Shown piece after piece: positions 45,273 through 54,969 of a stretch of 64,000 bases of DNA. Location: assembly GCF_041435335.1 (NCBI RefSeq), contig NZ_CP108430.1, positions 2,896,501-2,960,500 on the forward strand, read 5' to 3'. The translations under genes were made by a program, and so were the position numbers. Position 1 is the first letter of the stretch. Each line of letters begins with the position of its first letter. The notes under the pieces were generated by a model. The model had not been told where the DNA came from, did no database searches, and was given only the letters and a program-made list of their open reading frames with translations. This DNA comes from Streptomyces sp. NBC_01283. Lineage in GTDB: Bacteria > Actinomycetota > Actinomycetes > Streptomycetales > Streptomycetaceae.

Positions 45273-45536
45273 TCAGACGCCGGACGGGCTGAAGGCCTCG
45301 GGGGCGTCCATCAGGACCGTGCGCCGGGGGTTGGCCGTCACAGTCGGCAGTTCCGTCGCATGGTCCGGCTGCTCGGCGGCCGGGGCGACCTCCTGTGCGT
45401 CCGTGAGGTGGGCGAGGGTGGTGCGGCGCGGGTTGGCTATGTTGCGGAACATCGCCGACTTCACAGTCTTCATCTGCTGTTCAAGCCCTGTCAGTTGAGG
45501 CGTCCTGGGGAGGACGCGGGTTGTCGGATTCGCCAT
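45273..45536 (-). CDS. small protein with three ANP-x-x-T-x-L repeats
   Basis: 87 aa, not a family I can name. Three copies of a short motif occur at residues 2-9 (ANPTTRVL), 34-41 (ANPRRTTL) and 68-75 (ANPRRTVL), 32 to 34 residues apart. One amphipathic helix (LTGLEQQMKTVKSAMFRNI) lies between the first two; the rest is Pro/Ala/Glu-rich. ATG. It is divergent from the first conservon, and a GTGAG-n4-CTCAC palindrome lies in the shared region. The repeats look like docking peptides. It is probably a real gene because of the regular motif. Confidence 0.7.
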   Translation of the reverse strand: MANPTTRVLPRTPQLTGLEQQMKTVKSAMFRNIANPRRTTLAHLTDAQEVAPAAEQPDHATELPTVTANPRRTVLMDAPEAFSPSGV

Positions 45537-46048
45537 CCCTGTAAAGCGTCAGGCTAAACATCCAATTCCCGGCCAAAGCCCGGATGAGGCCCTGATCTTG
45601 ATGTGAGTTTGCTCACGACGGAGCGGGCAAATAGGTCAATTCCGGCTCGTGGAGGCCTTGTTGGAATCGGACATTGCGCCACTGAAGCCATCATTCCGCT
45701 CCCGATCATGAACACTGGGACACCCTCCACCCTTAGCTTTCCTGGGTGTATTCGACCGTTTTGCCCCAGATAACTTTCTACGTCTCGTGACGCGGCACTC
45801 ACGCCTAGTCACGGAGGTCGCGGCGCGACACACGGGCCTTGTTGGAGATCCTGCACTGTGCTGGAATTCCCGGGACCGCCGCGGGATCGAACCGGCGCGC
45901 AGGGGCGCAACGCAGCGCCGAGTGGCGGCGGGAAAGGGGAGCCAGCGCCGGTCACTCACGACCACCATGGGGCGTTCTGCGCCCCACGACGCCGACACCG
46001 TCCCGCCGTTTGTGCGGAGGGACGCCTGGTCCAGAGGTTGCGACGCTA
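45537..46048. other. gene-free region, divergent promoters of the ANP gene and cvnA1
   Basis: 512 bp, lower in GC between about 45540 and 45790. GTGAGTTTGCTCAC (45603-45616) is a perfect 5-bp dyad with a 4-bp spacer. The frame of cvnA1 stays open upstream to 45839, but the translation is low-complexity and lacks a good start. No reliable -10/-35 pair was found. Confidence 0.5.
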
Positions 46049-49000
46049 GTGCAGGGACGTTTCAAGAGGGATGGCAGCAGCGCTGCGGCAGAGCCGGAGC
46101 GCGGCGCGACCGACCGCGGCTCCTCGGCCCAGCACGCCCAGAACCCCGGGCAGGCACCGTCCGGCGACAACGGCCGCGGGGCCGCCGGCGGCGTGAGCCT
46201 GCCCACGGCCACCGCGGCATCGGGCGGCACGACGGGCACCGTGAAGGCGCCCACCGGCCCCGGCTCGCGAATAGCCCTGCGCAACTGGCGCATCTCCACC
46301 CGACTGGTCTCGCTGCTCGCGCTCCCCGTGATCACCGCGACCTCCCTCGGTGCGCTCCGCATCAACGAGTCCATGGACGAGATCCAGCAGCTCAACAACA
46401 TGAAGCTGCTGACCGACATGACCAAGCGCGCCACCGAGCTGGCGTCCGCGCTCCAGGAGGAGCGCGACCGCTCGGCAGGCCCCCTCGCGCACGGCGCGAA
46501 CTCCTCGGACTACGTGGTCAAGGGCTCCCGGCAGAAGACCGACCGCGCCTACAACCGCTTCCTGCAGGAGACGCAGGACCTCGACAACACGGACGGCGAC
46601 AAGGGCCTCCTCGGCGTCCGCGCCAACACCGTCGAGATCACCCAGCAGCTCCAGCAGATCAACAAGGTCCGCAAGGACGCCTACAAGGACGCGAGCTCCA
46701 CCTCCCAGACGGTGGACGCCTACAGCCAGCTCATCGAGCAGCTGCTCTCGCTGTCCTCGGACATGGCGCAGGCGACCAGCAACCCGGACATGATCCAGCG
46801 CACCCGCGCCCTGACGGCTTTCTCCTCCGCCAAGGAGTACGCCTCGGTGCAGCGCGCCGTGATCGCCGCCTCGCTTCCCGCGGGCGACAGCGCCTTCGGC
46901 AAGATCTCCGAGACCGACCGGCGCTACGGCTGGGCCGCCCTCGACAAGGAGGGGTCCCAGCTCCAGGCCTTCAAGGGCATCTACGCGGGCAATGCCGACG
47001 AGCTGACCAAGCCCATCGACGGCGGCAACTCCTCCATCAAGGGCGCCGACTCCTACGCCAAGCGTGTGCTTGAGCAGGAGGGCGGCATCAAGCTCCAGGA
47101 CAAGCGTTCGTACAAGGACTGGGTGGACGCCGACACCACCAAGATCGACGCGATGTCCAAGATCGAGCTCACGCTGCTCAACGAGATGGAGCAGAAGGCC
47201 CGCGAGCTGCGCAACGAGTCCGAGCAGGCGGCCATCCTCAACGGTGCGCTGATCCTGCTCGTCCTCGGTGTCTCGCTCGTCGGCGCCTTCGTCGTGGCCC
47301 GGTCCATGATCCGCTCGCTGCGGCGCCTCCAGGACACCGCGACCAAGGTCGCCCAGGACCGGCTGCCCGAGCTCGTCAAGCAGCTCTCCGAGGCCGACCC
47401 GCAGGACGTCGACACCTCCGTCGAGTCGGTCGGTGTGCACTCCCGGGACGAGATCGGCCAGGTGGCCGCGGCCTTCGACGACGTGCACCGCGAGGCCGTC
47501 CGCCTCGCCGCCGAGCAGGCGCTCCTCCGAGGCAACGTCAACGCGATGTTCACCAACCTCTCGCGCCGTTCGCAGGGCCTCATCCAGCGTCAGCTCTCGC
47601 TCATCTCCGAGCTGGAGTCGCGCGAGGCCGACCCGGACCAGCTGTCCTCGCTCTTCAAGCTCGACCACCTCGCGACCCGCATGCGCCGTAACGGCGAGAA
47701 CCTCCTCGTTCTCGCCGGTGAAGAGCCCGGCCGCCGGTGGACCCGGCCCGTCCCGCTCGTCGACGTGCTGCGTGCCGCCGCGTCCGAGGTGGAGCAGTAC
47801 GAGCGCATCGAGCTCTCCGCGGTGCCGACGACCGAGGTCGCCGGACGCGTGGTCAACGACCTCGTGCACCTGCTCGCCGAGCTCCTGGAGAACGCGACGT
47901 CGTTCTCCTCGCCGCAGACCAAGGTCAAGGTCACCGGTCACGCGCTGCCCGACGGGCGGGTGCTGATCGAGATCCACGACACCGGCATCGGCCTCTCCCC
48001 CGAGGACCTCGCCGCGATCAACGAGCGGCTCGCGTCGCCGCCCACCGTGGACGTCTCGGTCTCGCGCCGCATGGGTCTGTTCGTGGTCGGCCGTCTGTCG
48101 CAGCGCCACGGCATCCGCATCCAGCTCCGTCCGTCGGACTCCGGTGGCACGACCGCGCTCGTCATGCTGCCCATCGATGTCGCCCAGGGCGGCAAGAAGG
48201 CGCCGAACAAGCCCGGTGCGCCCGGTCCCGGCCAGGGCGGTGGCCCGGTCGCCGCGCAGGCCTCGGCCGGTGCCGCGGCCGCGCGCCGTGGAGTCGGCGC
48301 CGGGAACGGCAACGGCAACGGCAACGGCAACGGTGCGCCCGGCTCAGCGGGACGGCTCGGTGCCGGTCCGCCTCGTGGTCAGGTGGCCGGGACGGGCCCG
48401 CGCGCCGCGCTGCCCTCGCGTGACGCGGGGCCGCGAGCCGGTTCGCCGTCCGCTCCGGCGGGCCCCGCCGGCCAGCTGCCTCCCCGCCAGGGACAGCCCG
48501 GACAGAGCTCCGGCGCCCCGGCCTCCACCGGTGGCAGCCTCTTCGAAGGCGGCCAGGGCGGACAGGGCGGCGGCCGCGGTCAGGCTTCCGCGCCGCAGCC
48601 TCCCGTTCCCCAGCAGCGTACGAATCCGGTGCACCCCGCAGGACCCGCGAACGACTCCGGGGACCAGGGGCGCAGGCCGCAGCTGCCGCCGCGCGGTGGT
48701 CCGCGTGCCGAGCTCCCCGGGGGCAACCCGCAGCCTCGCGTGCCCAGTTGGAGCGACGAGAACGCGCAGCCGCAGATCTCCCGCGAGCCGTTCGACACCC
48801 CGCGCGGGCACGAGGAGCCGGAGTCCACCGGACAGTTCCCGCACCCCTCGGCCGGTACCGCGCAGGGCCCCGGTTCGACCGCCGAGTTCCAGCGGCCCGA
48901 CTTCAACGGGCCGCCGCCCGGCACGGGCTCGCCGCAGAACGCGGGCCAGCAGGGTGGTCAGAGCCAGAGCCAGGGTCAGCAGGGCACCGGTCAGTTCGTC

Positions 49001-49915
49001 CGCCCGGACGTCTTCGGCGGCCAGGACACCTCCTCCGGCACGGGCCAGTTCCAGCGTCCCGGCACCAGCGCCCCCGGCTACAACGGCGGGGCGCCCGGCG
49101 CCGGTGCGCCGCAGCAGCGCGGTGGCCGTGACGCGGGCGACATGCCTCGCCGTGGTCAGGGTCCCGGTCAGGGCCACGGTCAGGCCCCCGGCGGGCAGGG
49201 TCAGGGCGGTCCGCTCGGCATCCCGCCGGTACCGCAGCAGCCCTCGCAGAATCAGCAGCCCCAGCAGCCTTCGCAGCCGGAGGGCCTGCCGCCCGCCGGT
49301 CCCGGCGACGGCCGCACCCCGCTGTTCGACACGCTGGAGACCAACTGGTTCCAGCAGCAACAGCAGCAGCAAGGGCACCAGGGTCCGCAGGGCGGCGACC
49401 GCTCCCCCGCGCCCGGTGCCCCCGAGCAGCAGCAGCCCCAGCGGCCGCAGCGACCGCACTCCTCGTCGCCCTCCGCGCCTCTCCCGTCGAGGCCGGGGAC
49501 GCAGGGGTCGCAGACCCCGCAGCAGCCGCAGCACCCGGCCGCGCCCCAGCGCTCGTCCGGAGCACCCGCCCCCGCGTCCAACGGAACCGGCGGCGGGAAC
49601 ATCAACAGCGTCACGAACGGCAGCGCCTCCTCATGGCGCACCTCGCCCAACGACGAGCTGGGCCGCCAGGCCGAGCGCGTCCGGCAGCCGTCCGCCGGTG
49701 GCGTCACCACATCCGGCCTGCCGCGCCGCGTCCCGCGAGCCAACCTCGTCGCGGGCACCGCACAGCAGCAGCAGGACAGCACAGGTCCGCAGGTCTCGCG
49801 TGCGCCCGATGACGTGCGCGGCCGGCTGACGAATCTCCGTCGGGGCATCCAGCAGGGTCGCCAGGCCGGTACCGGCCAGACCGGCAGCTTCCCCACTCAC
49901 CAGCAGGAGCGTTAG
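46049..49915 (+). CDS. cvnA1: conservon sensor kinase-like protein CvnA (first copy)
   Basis: 1288 aa. Residues 1-84 disordered; TM1 about 85-105; extracellular nitrate/nitrite-sensing-type helical domain about 106-390 (RATELASALQEERDRSAG); TM2 about 393-416; HAMP about 417-480; a DHp-like helix LDHLATRMRRNGENLLVL; and a HATPase with N-box LLAELLENATSFSS (about 608) and GIGLSPEDLA. From about 710 to 1220 it is Pro/Gln/Gly-rich. A conserved tail (about 1222-1275) has GLPRRVPRANLVAGTA and DVRGRLTNLRRG. GTG start. Heads cvnA-B-C-D. Conservon products form a membrane complex compared to eukaryotic GPCR systems. Confidence 0.93.
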   Translation: MQGRFKRDGSSAAAEPERGATDRGSSAQHAQNPGQAPSGDNGRGAAGGVSLPTATAASGGTTGTVKAPTGPGSRIALRNWRISTRLVSLLALPVITATSLGALRINESMDEIQQLNNMKLLTDMTKRATELASALQEERDRSAGPLAHGANSSDYVVKGSRQKTDRAYNRFLQETQDLDNTDGDKGLLGVRANTVEITQQLQQINKVRKDAYKDASSTSQTVDAYSQLIEQLLSLSSDMAQATSNPDMIQRTRALTAFSSAKEYASVQRAVIAASLPAGDSAFGKISETDRRYGWAALDKEGSQLQAFKGIYAGNADELTKPIDGGNSSIKGADSYAKRVLEQEGGIKLQDKRSYKDWVDADTTKIDAMSKIELTLLNEMEQKARELRNESEQAAILNGALILLVLGVSLVGAFVVARSMIRSLRRLQDTATKVAQDRLPELVKQLSEADPQDVDTSVESVGVHSRDEIGQVAAAFDDVHREAVRLAAEQALLRGNVNAMFTNLSRRSQGLIQRQLSLISELESREADPDQLSSLFKLDHLATRMRRNGENLLVLAGEEPGRRWTRPVPLVDVLRAAASEVEQYERIELSAVPTTEVAGRVVNDLVHLLAELLENATSFSSPQTKVKVTGHALPDGRVLIEIHDTGIGLSPEDLAAINERLASPPTVDVSVSRRMGLFVVGRLSQRHGIRIQLRPSDSGGTTALVMLPIDVAQGGKKAPNKPGAPGPGQGGGPVAAQASAGAAAARRGVGAGNGNGNGNGNGAPGSAGRLGAGPPRGQVAGTGPRAALPSRDAGPRAGSPSAPAGPAGQLPPRQGQPGQSSGAPASTGGSLFEGGQGGQGGGRGQASAPQPPVPQQRTNPVHPAGPANDSGDQGRRPQLPPRGGPRAELPGGNPQPRVPSWSDENAQPQISREPFDTPRGHEEPESTGQFPHPSAGTAQGPGSTAEFQRPDFNGPPPGTGSPQNAGQQGGQSQSQGQQGTGQFVRPDVFGGQDTSSGTGQFQRPGTSAPGYNGGAPGAGAPQQRGGRDAGDMPRRGQGPGQGHGQAPGGQGQGGPLGIPPVPQQPSQNQQPQQPSQPEGLPPAGPGDGRTPLFDTLETNWFQQQQQQQGHQGPQGGDRSPAPGAPEQQQPQRPQRPHSSSPSAPLPSRPGTQGSQTPQQPQHPAAPQRSSGAPAPASNGTGGGNINSVTNGSASSWRTSPNDELGRQAERVRQPSAGGVTTSGLPRRVPRANLVAGTAQQQQDSTGPQVSRAPDDVRGRLTNLRRGIQQGRQAGTGQTGSFPTHQQER

Positions 49916-50335
49916 TTGAGTCCGAGCCAGGCGGCACAGAATCTGAACTGGTTGATCACGAACTTCGTGGACAACACCCCCGGGGTGTCCCACACCGTCG
50001 TGGTATCCGCCGACGGCCTCCTTCTGGCGATGTCCGAGGGTTTCCCGCGTGACCGCGCCGACCAGCTGGCCGCGGTCGCGTCAGGGCTGACCTCCCTCAC
50101 CGCCGGGGCCTCGCGGATCTTCGAGGGCGGCGCCGTCACCCAGACCGTGGTGGAGATGGAGCGGGGGTTCCTCTTCCTCATGTCGGTCTCCGACGGTTCG
50201 TCCCTCGCCGTGCTCGCGCACCCCGAGTGCGACATCGGCCTCGTCGGCTACGAGATGGCGCTCCTCGTCGACCGCGCGGGCGCCGTCCTCACCCCGGACC
50301 TCCGCGCCGAACTGCAGGGCAGCCTGCTGCACTAG
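49916..50335 (+). CDS. cvnB1: conservon Roadblock/LC7 protein CvnB (first copy)
   Basis: 139 aa. Roadblock/LC7 fold: LNWLITNFVDNTPGVSHTVVVSADGLLLAMSEGF, DQLAAVASGLTSLTAGASRIF, then VEMERGFLFLMSVSDGSSLAVLA. Related MglB-like proteins act as GTPase-activating partners, so it is expected to work with CvnD. The TTG start immediately follows the cvnA1 TAG, with AGGAG 6 nt upstream, so it is translationally coupled. The homologous CvnB2 starts at the same alignment position. Confidence 0.93.
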   Translation: MSPSQAAQNLNWLITNFVDNTPGVSHTVVVSADGLLLAMSEGFPRDRADQLAAVASGLTSLTAGASRIFEGGAVTQTVVEMERGFLFLMSVSDGSSLAVLAHPECDIGLVGYEMALLVDRAGAVLTPDLRAELQGSLLH

Positions 50336-50454
50336 CTCTCTCCATCGGCCGCCCCACCGACCGAACGTACTGACCACCGTCCGGCCAACCTGGTGCCCCC
50401 CACCGGCTCTATCAGACGGCACGCAGACCAACTGCTGTCCCGCCCGGAGGATCC

Positions 50455-50859
50455 ATGACCCCGCCCAACGCCTCTCACGATCCGTACGGCTCTCAGGCGT
50501 CGTACGGCTATGAAGGCGACCAGCCGCTGGTGCGTCCTTATGCGATGACCGGCGGCCGGACCAGGCCCCGCTACCAGCTCGCGATAGAGGCGCTGGTGAG
50601 CACGACGGCCGACCCGGCGCAGCTGATGGGGCTGCTCCCCGAGCATCAGCGCATCTGCCACCTCTGCCGCGAGGTCAAGTCGGTGGCCGAGGTGTCGGCT
50701 CTGCTCTCCATGCCGCTCGGCGTGGCCCGGATCCTCGTGGCCGACCTGGCCGAGGCCGGGCTCGTCGCCATTCACCAGCCCGGCGGCGACGAGAACGCCG
50801 GCGGTCAGCCTGACGTGACACTGCTCGAAAGGGTGCTCAGTGGACTTCGCAAGCTCTAG
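50455..50859 (+). CDS. cvnC1: conservon DUF742 protein CvnC (first copy)
   Basis: 134 aa. A short Tyr/Ser-rich lead, then PLVRPYAMTGGRTRPRYQLAIEALV and a winged-helix-like domain: LLPEHQRICHLCREVKSVAEVSALLSMPLGVARILVADLAEAGLVAIH. CHLC gives a paired Cys. DUF742 proteins occur only in conservon-type operons and bind CvnD. ATG with CGGAGGATCC upstream. It overlaps cvnD1 by 20 bp. Confidence 0.93.
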   Translation: MTPPNASHDPYGSQASYGYEGDQPLVRPYAMTGGRTRPRYQLAIEALVSTTADPAQLMGLLPEHQRICHLCREVKSVAEVSALLSMPLGVARILVADLAEAGLVAIHQPGGDENAGGQPDVTLLERVLSGLRKL

Positions 50860-51424
50860 CAGCGGCGGCTCGGGCCGCTCCACCACCAGCGCGAAGATCG
50901 TGGTGGCGGGCGGCTTCGGCGTCGGCAAGACCACGTTCGTCGGAGCGGTCTCCGAGATCAACCCGCTGCGCACCGAGGCCGTCATGACGTCCGCCTCCGC
51001 GGGCATCGACGACCTCACCCACACCGGGGACAAGACCACCACCACGGTGGCCATGGACTTCGGCCGCATCACCCTGGACCAGGACCTGATCCTGTACCTC
51101 TTCGGTACGCCCGGTCAGGACCGCTTCTGGTTCATGTGGGACGACCTCGTCCGCGGCGCCATCGGGGCCGTCGTGCTCGTGGACACCCGCCGTCTCGCCG
51201 ACTGCTTTCCGGCCGTCGACTACTTCGAGAACAGTGGCCTGCCCTTCGTCATCGCCCTCAACGGCTTCGACGGCCACCAGCCCTACACCCCCGATGAAGT
51301 GCGCGAAGCTCTCCAGATCGGCCCCAACACGCCGATCATCACCACCGACGCCCGACACCGTGCGGACGCAAAGAGCGGCCTGATCACGCTGGTCGAGCAC
51401 GCACTTATGGCACGACTCAAGTAG
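50840..51424 (+). CDS. cvnD1: conservon small GTPase CvnD (first copy)
   Basis: 194 aa Ras-like GTPase. G1 GGFGVGKTTFVG (about 24-35), G3 FGTPGQDRFWF, G4-like ALNGFD, and a C-terminal helix. The Thr-rich switch 1 (GDKTTTTVAMDFG) is typical. The GTG start lies inside the cvnC1 end. It is the presumed output of the conservon, switched by CvnB/CvnC and the CvnA kinase-like protein. CvnD2 differs at about six residues only. Confidence 0.94.
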   Translation: MDFASSSSGGSGRSTTSAKIVVAGGFGVGKTTFVGAVSEINPLRTEAVMTSASAGIDDLTHTGDKTTTTVAMDFGRITLDQDLILYLFGTPGQDRFWFMWDDLVRGAIGAVVLVDTRRLADCFPAVDYFENSGLPFVIALNGFDGHQPYTPDEVREALQIGPNTPIITTDARHRADAKSGLITLVEHALMARLK

Positions 51425-51764
51425 ACGAGGCAGTACGGCAGTTACCGTAGATTCCACAGAGCGGTCTGTGTCCTTTGACACGGGTGGCCGCTCTGTTCAT
51501 AACGTTTCGACAGAGAATTCGCCGGGCGCCGACACGCGTCGCGGTCATTCGGTGTCGCTGCGCGCACGAGAGCCCCGCCTTTTGGCGGGGCTCGCTCTTT
51601 TTGACCGTTTTATCTGAGGCTTACACCACTCGGAACTTGCGCTTCCCACTGTTTGGTAGAGGACCCCCTGACGTGCTGGAATGCGCTGAACTGCCCAGTA
51701 GCACGGGCCTTGGAGACGACAGCGGGACCGGTGTAGGTCCCGCCGCCGAGAGGTTGTTGGTCGA
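51425..51764. other. spacer between the two conservons
   Basis: 340 bp. It holds the cvnD1 terminator (51570-51605) and, after it, the likely cvnA2 promoter: TTGACC begins at 51601, overlapping the end of the T-tract, but no good -10 is in register. The second conservon is therefore probably transcribed separately from the first. Confidence 0.6.
51570..51605 (+). terminator. terminator of the first conservon
   Basis: GAGCCCCGCC-TTTT-GGCGGGGCTC, 10 bp perfect, followed by GCTCTTTTTG: a classical intrinsic terminator with T-tract. Confidence 0.92.
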
Positions 51765-54700
51765 GTGAGGCGAAGCAAGCCGAGCCCCGCACCGCCGCAT
51801 ACGCGGGACACGCGGGGCAACTTCACCCCGCCGCCGCGCACAGCGGCGTCCCCCACCGATGTGCAGGGCATGGAGCCGCCGGCGCCCACCGGCGGGAGAA
51901 TGTCCCCGCGCAACTGGCGCGTGCCGACCCGACTGAACGCGATCCTCCTCATACCCGTGCTGGTCGGCCTCGTCATGGGCGGCTTCCAGGTCAAGGGCTC
52001 GATCGACACCTGGAGCGAAGCCCAGGACGCCGAGCACACGGCCCGTCTCGTGCAGGCCTCGCTGAACTACGGCAACCGCCTCATCGAGGAGCGCGACCTC
52101 TCCGCGGCCCCGCTGCTGCGCGGCAAGAAGAACGACCCGGTCGTCGTGAAGGCCCGCAAGGCCACCGACAAGGCCGCTGACGAGTTCGACGCCGCCGCGG
52201 AGAACATGCCGCAGAAGGAAGGCCTCAAGCGCCGCCTCGACGGCTTCCACAAGGTGGAGCCGGGTCTGCAGGCGCTGCGCCAGGCCGCGTACACCTCCAA
52301 GCTCTCCGGCGCGCAGACCGAAGAGGGCTACGTAGCCATCCAGCACCCCCTGATGGAGTTCGCCAACGAGCTCGGTCTGGGCACCGGAAACATCACCAGC
52401 TACGGCCGTACCGTCTACGCGATCTCGCTGACGAAGGCCGCGCTCTCCCTGCAGCGCTCCCTCGGCACGCACCTGCTGGTCAAGCCGGGCCCCACCGCCA
52501 CCAGCCTCGCCAAGCAGCGCGTGGCGATCTCCTCATACGCCTACCTCGAAGGCATCGCCATCGAGGAGTACACGGGCGGTGGCACCCCCGGTGACGTCGC
52601 CAAGCTGGAGGCCGCGAAGAAGCAGCTGAAGGCCGACGGCGAGAAGCAGGCCAAGCAGGCCGCGGCCGCCGCGAAGGCCAAGGGCGAGACGTTCGTCCCG
52701 CCGCCGTCGTCCGAGGCGATGGTCGCCGCCATGGCGCAGCTGGAGTCCACGCAGCCCAGTGCCCGGGTGGCACTGGCCGGCAAGGGCATCACTCCCGAGG
52801 CCTGGTGGGCCACCACGTCCGCCAAGTTCGACGCGTACCGCACCATCGAGTCCGACCTGGCCGACAAGGCCGTGACCGAGGCGTCGGACATCGCCGCCGA
52901 CGCCCAGCGCAACGCGTACATCACCGGCGCCATCGTCGTGATCGCGCTGCTCGCCGCCTTCATCCTGGCCGGGCTCATGGCCCGCCAGATGTCCCGCGCG
53001 ATGCGCCAGCTGCGTACGGCCGCCTTCGGCATCGCCGAGCAGCGGCTGCCGATGCTGGTCGACCAGCTCTCGCGCACCGACCCGGGCCGCGTCGACACCC
53101 GCGTACAGCCCATCCCGATCTCCTCCACGGACGAGATCGGCGAGGTCGCGCGCGCCTTCGACCAGGTGCACCGCGAGGCCGTCCGGCTCGCCGCCGAGCA
53201 GGCCCTCCTGCGAGGCAACATCAACGCGATCTTCACCAACCTCTCGCGCCGCAACCAGTCCCTGATCGAGGGCCAGCTGACCCTCATCACCGACCTGGAG
53301 AACAACGAGGCCGACCCGGACCAGCTGGAGAGCCTCTTCCGCCTGGACCACCTGGCGACCCGTATGCGACGCAACGGCGAGAACCTCCTGGTCCTCTCCG
53401 GCGAGGAGCCCGGCCGCCGCTGGGACCAGCCGGTCCCGCTGGTCGACGTACTGCGCGCCGCCTCCTCCGAGGTGGAGCAGTACGAGCGCATCGAGCTCTC
53501 CGGTGTCCCCGAGGCCGAGATCCACGGCCTCGCCGTGACCGACCTCGTGCACCTGCTCGCCGAGCTCCTGGAGAACGCCACCACGTTCTCCTCGCCGCAG
53601 ACCAAGGTCCGCGTCACGGCGACCCGTCTTCCCGACGGCCGCATCATGGTCGAGATCCACGACAAGGGCATCGGCCTCACCGCCGAGGACTTCGCGGACA
53701 TCAACCACAAGCTGGCCAACCCGCCGACGGTGGACGCCGCGATCTCCCAGCGCATGGGCCTGTTCGTGGTCGGCCGCCTCTCCGACCGGCACGGCATCCG
53801 CGTCCAGCTCCGCCCCTCGGGCGAGCAGGCCGGCACGACCTCGCTCGTCATGCTCCCCGACGGGATCACGCACGGTGGCGGCGGCGAACACCAGCTGCCC
53901 GACTCCGAGTTCACGGTCTCCTCGATCATGCCGGAGCAGCACACCCCGGAGCAGCCCGCCTTCCACCACGAGCCGATGCGTACGGCGGCCGAACTGGGCT
54001 TCGACGACAGCCGTTACAACGGCGACGCCGCCGACTCCCAGGAGCTCGACCCCGTGGGCCGCTCGCTGATGCGTGAGGAGCGGCGTGCCGCCCTGGAGGC
54101 GCAGGCGCAGTCCGGTGACGGCCGTCCGCTCTTCCGTGACGAGATGGAGCCGCAGCAGCAGGGCTTCGACCAGCAGCAGGGCGGTTACGACCCCGCGTAC
54201 GGTCAGCAGGCCCCGGCGTACGACGAGTACAACCAGGGTCAGGGCGCGCAGCCGGCGTACGACGACGCGTACTACCCGGCGCAGGACGGCTACCAGGACG
54301 CCCCCTATACGGAGGCCGGTCACGACGATCACGCCGCTCGTACGGGTGCCGTGTCCGAACCGTTCGTGGCCTATCCTGACCGCTCTCACCAGGACGACTG
54401 GCCGACGCGTGACGGATATGACGACAACTCGGGTGCGTATCGGACCGAGTACTCTCCGGAACCGGAATCTGGTCCGGCGGCTCCCGCGAACGGTGCCGAG
54501 CGCGTAGGCTTCGAGCGTCCCGGACCGGGCCCGTCCGCGGTCCACGACACGACCGCCGCGGGCCTCCCGCGCCGCGGGTCCACCGGTGCGACCGGCAGCG
54601 GCCCGGCCCCGGCAGACACCGGAAACGGCGGTGCCGGACTGTTCGGCGACGCCGGGAACGGCGACAACGACAGCAGCTGGCGCTCGTCCAACGACGACCG

Positions 54701-54968
54701 CTGGCAGCGCGCCGAGTCGCTGAAGGAGCCCAAGGCGGGTGGCGTCACCCCGTCCGGTCTCCCGAAGCGGGTGCCCAAGGCCAATCTGGTCGAGGGCACG
54801 GCGGAACAGACCCCACAGGGAGGCCCTCAGGTCTCCCGCGACCCCGAGGATGTCCGGGGTCGGCTGAGCAACCTGCGCCGCGGCGTCCAGCGTGGACGCA
54901 ACGCAGGCAGTGACACCACGAATGGCCAGGGCTTCGGCTCTGACAGCACCTACAACCAGGAGCGTTAG
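51765..54968 (+). CDS. cvnA2: conservon sensor kinase-like protein CvnA (second copy)
   Basis: 1067 aa. Same architecture as the first copy: TM1 about 50-72, extracellular helical sensing domain to about 380 (LNYGNRLIEERDLSAAP), TM2 about 383-405, HAMP-like region, DHp-like LDHLATRMRRNGENLLVL, HATPase with LLAELLENATTFSS (about 596) and GIGLTAEDFA. The cytoplasmic tail (about 705-1067) is acidic, Tyr/Asp/Gln-rich, unlike the Gly/Gln-rich tail of CvnA1, but ends with the same motif GLPKRVPKANLVEGTA...DVRGRLSNLRRG. GTG start. The extracellular domains of the two copies are clearly different, so they should respond to different signals. Confidence 0.93.
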   Translation: MRRSKPSPAPPHTRDTRGNFTPPPRTAASPTDVQGMEPPAPTGGRMSPRNWRVPTRLNAILLIPVLVGLVMGGFQVKGSIDTWSEAQDAEHTARLVQASLNYGNRLIEERDLSAAPLLRGKKNDPVVVKARKATDKAADEFDAAAENMPQKEGLKRRLDGFHKVEPGLQALRQAAYTSKLSGAQTEEGYVAIQHPLMEFANELGLGTGNITSYGRTVYAISLTKAALSLQRSLGTHLLVKPGPTATSLAKQRVAISSYAYLEGIAIEEYTGGGTPGDVAKLEAAKKQLKADGEKQAKQAAAAAKAKGETFVPPPSSEAMVAAMAQLESTQPSARVALAGKGITPEAWWATTSAKFDAYRTIESDLADKAVTEASDIAADAQRNAYITGAIVVIALLAAFILAGLMARQMSRAMRQLRTAAFGIAEQRLPMLVDQLSRTDPGRVDTRVQPIPISSTDEIGEVARAFDQVHREAVRLAAEQALLRGNINAIFTNLSRRNQSLIEGQLTLITDLENNEADPDQLESLFRLDHLATRMRRNGENLLVLSGEEPGRRWDQPVPLVDVLRAASSEVEQYERIELSGVPEAEIHGLAVTDLVHLLAELLENATTFSSPQTKVRVTATRLPDGRIMVEIHDKGIGLTAEDFADINHKLANPPTVDAAISQRMGLFVVGRLSDRHGIRVQLRPSGEQAGTTSLVMLPDGITHGGGGEHQLPDSEFTVSSIMPEQHTPEQPAFHHEPMRTAAELGFDDSRYNGDAADSQELDPVGRSLMREERRAALEAQAQSGDGRPLFRDEMEPQQQGFDQQQGGYDPAYGQQAPAYDEYNQGQGAQPAYDDAYYPAQDGYQDAPYTEAGHDDHAARTGAVSEPFVAYPDRSHQDDWPTRDGYDDNSGAYRTEYSPEPESGPAAPANGAERVGFERPGPGPSAVHDTTAAGLPRRGSTGATGSGPAPADTGNGGAGLFGDAGNGDNDSSWRSSNDDRWQRAESLKEPKAGGVTPSGLPKRVPKANLVEGTAEQTPQGGPQVSRDPEDVRGRLSNLRRGVQRGRNAGSDTTNGQGFGSDSTYNQER

Positions 54969-54969
54969 T

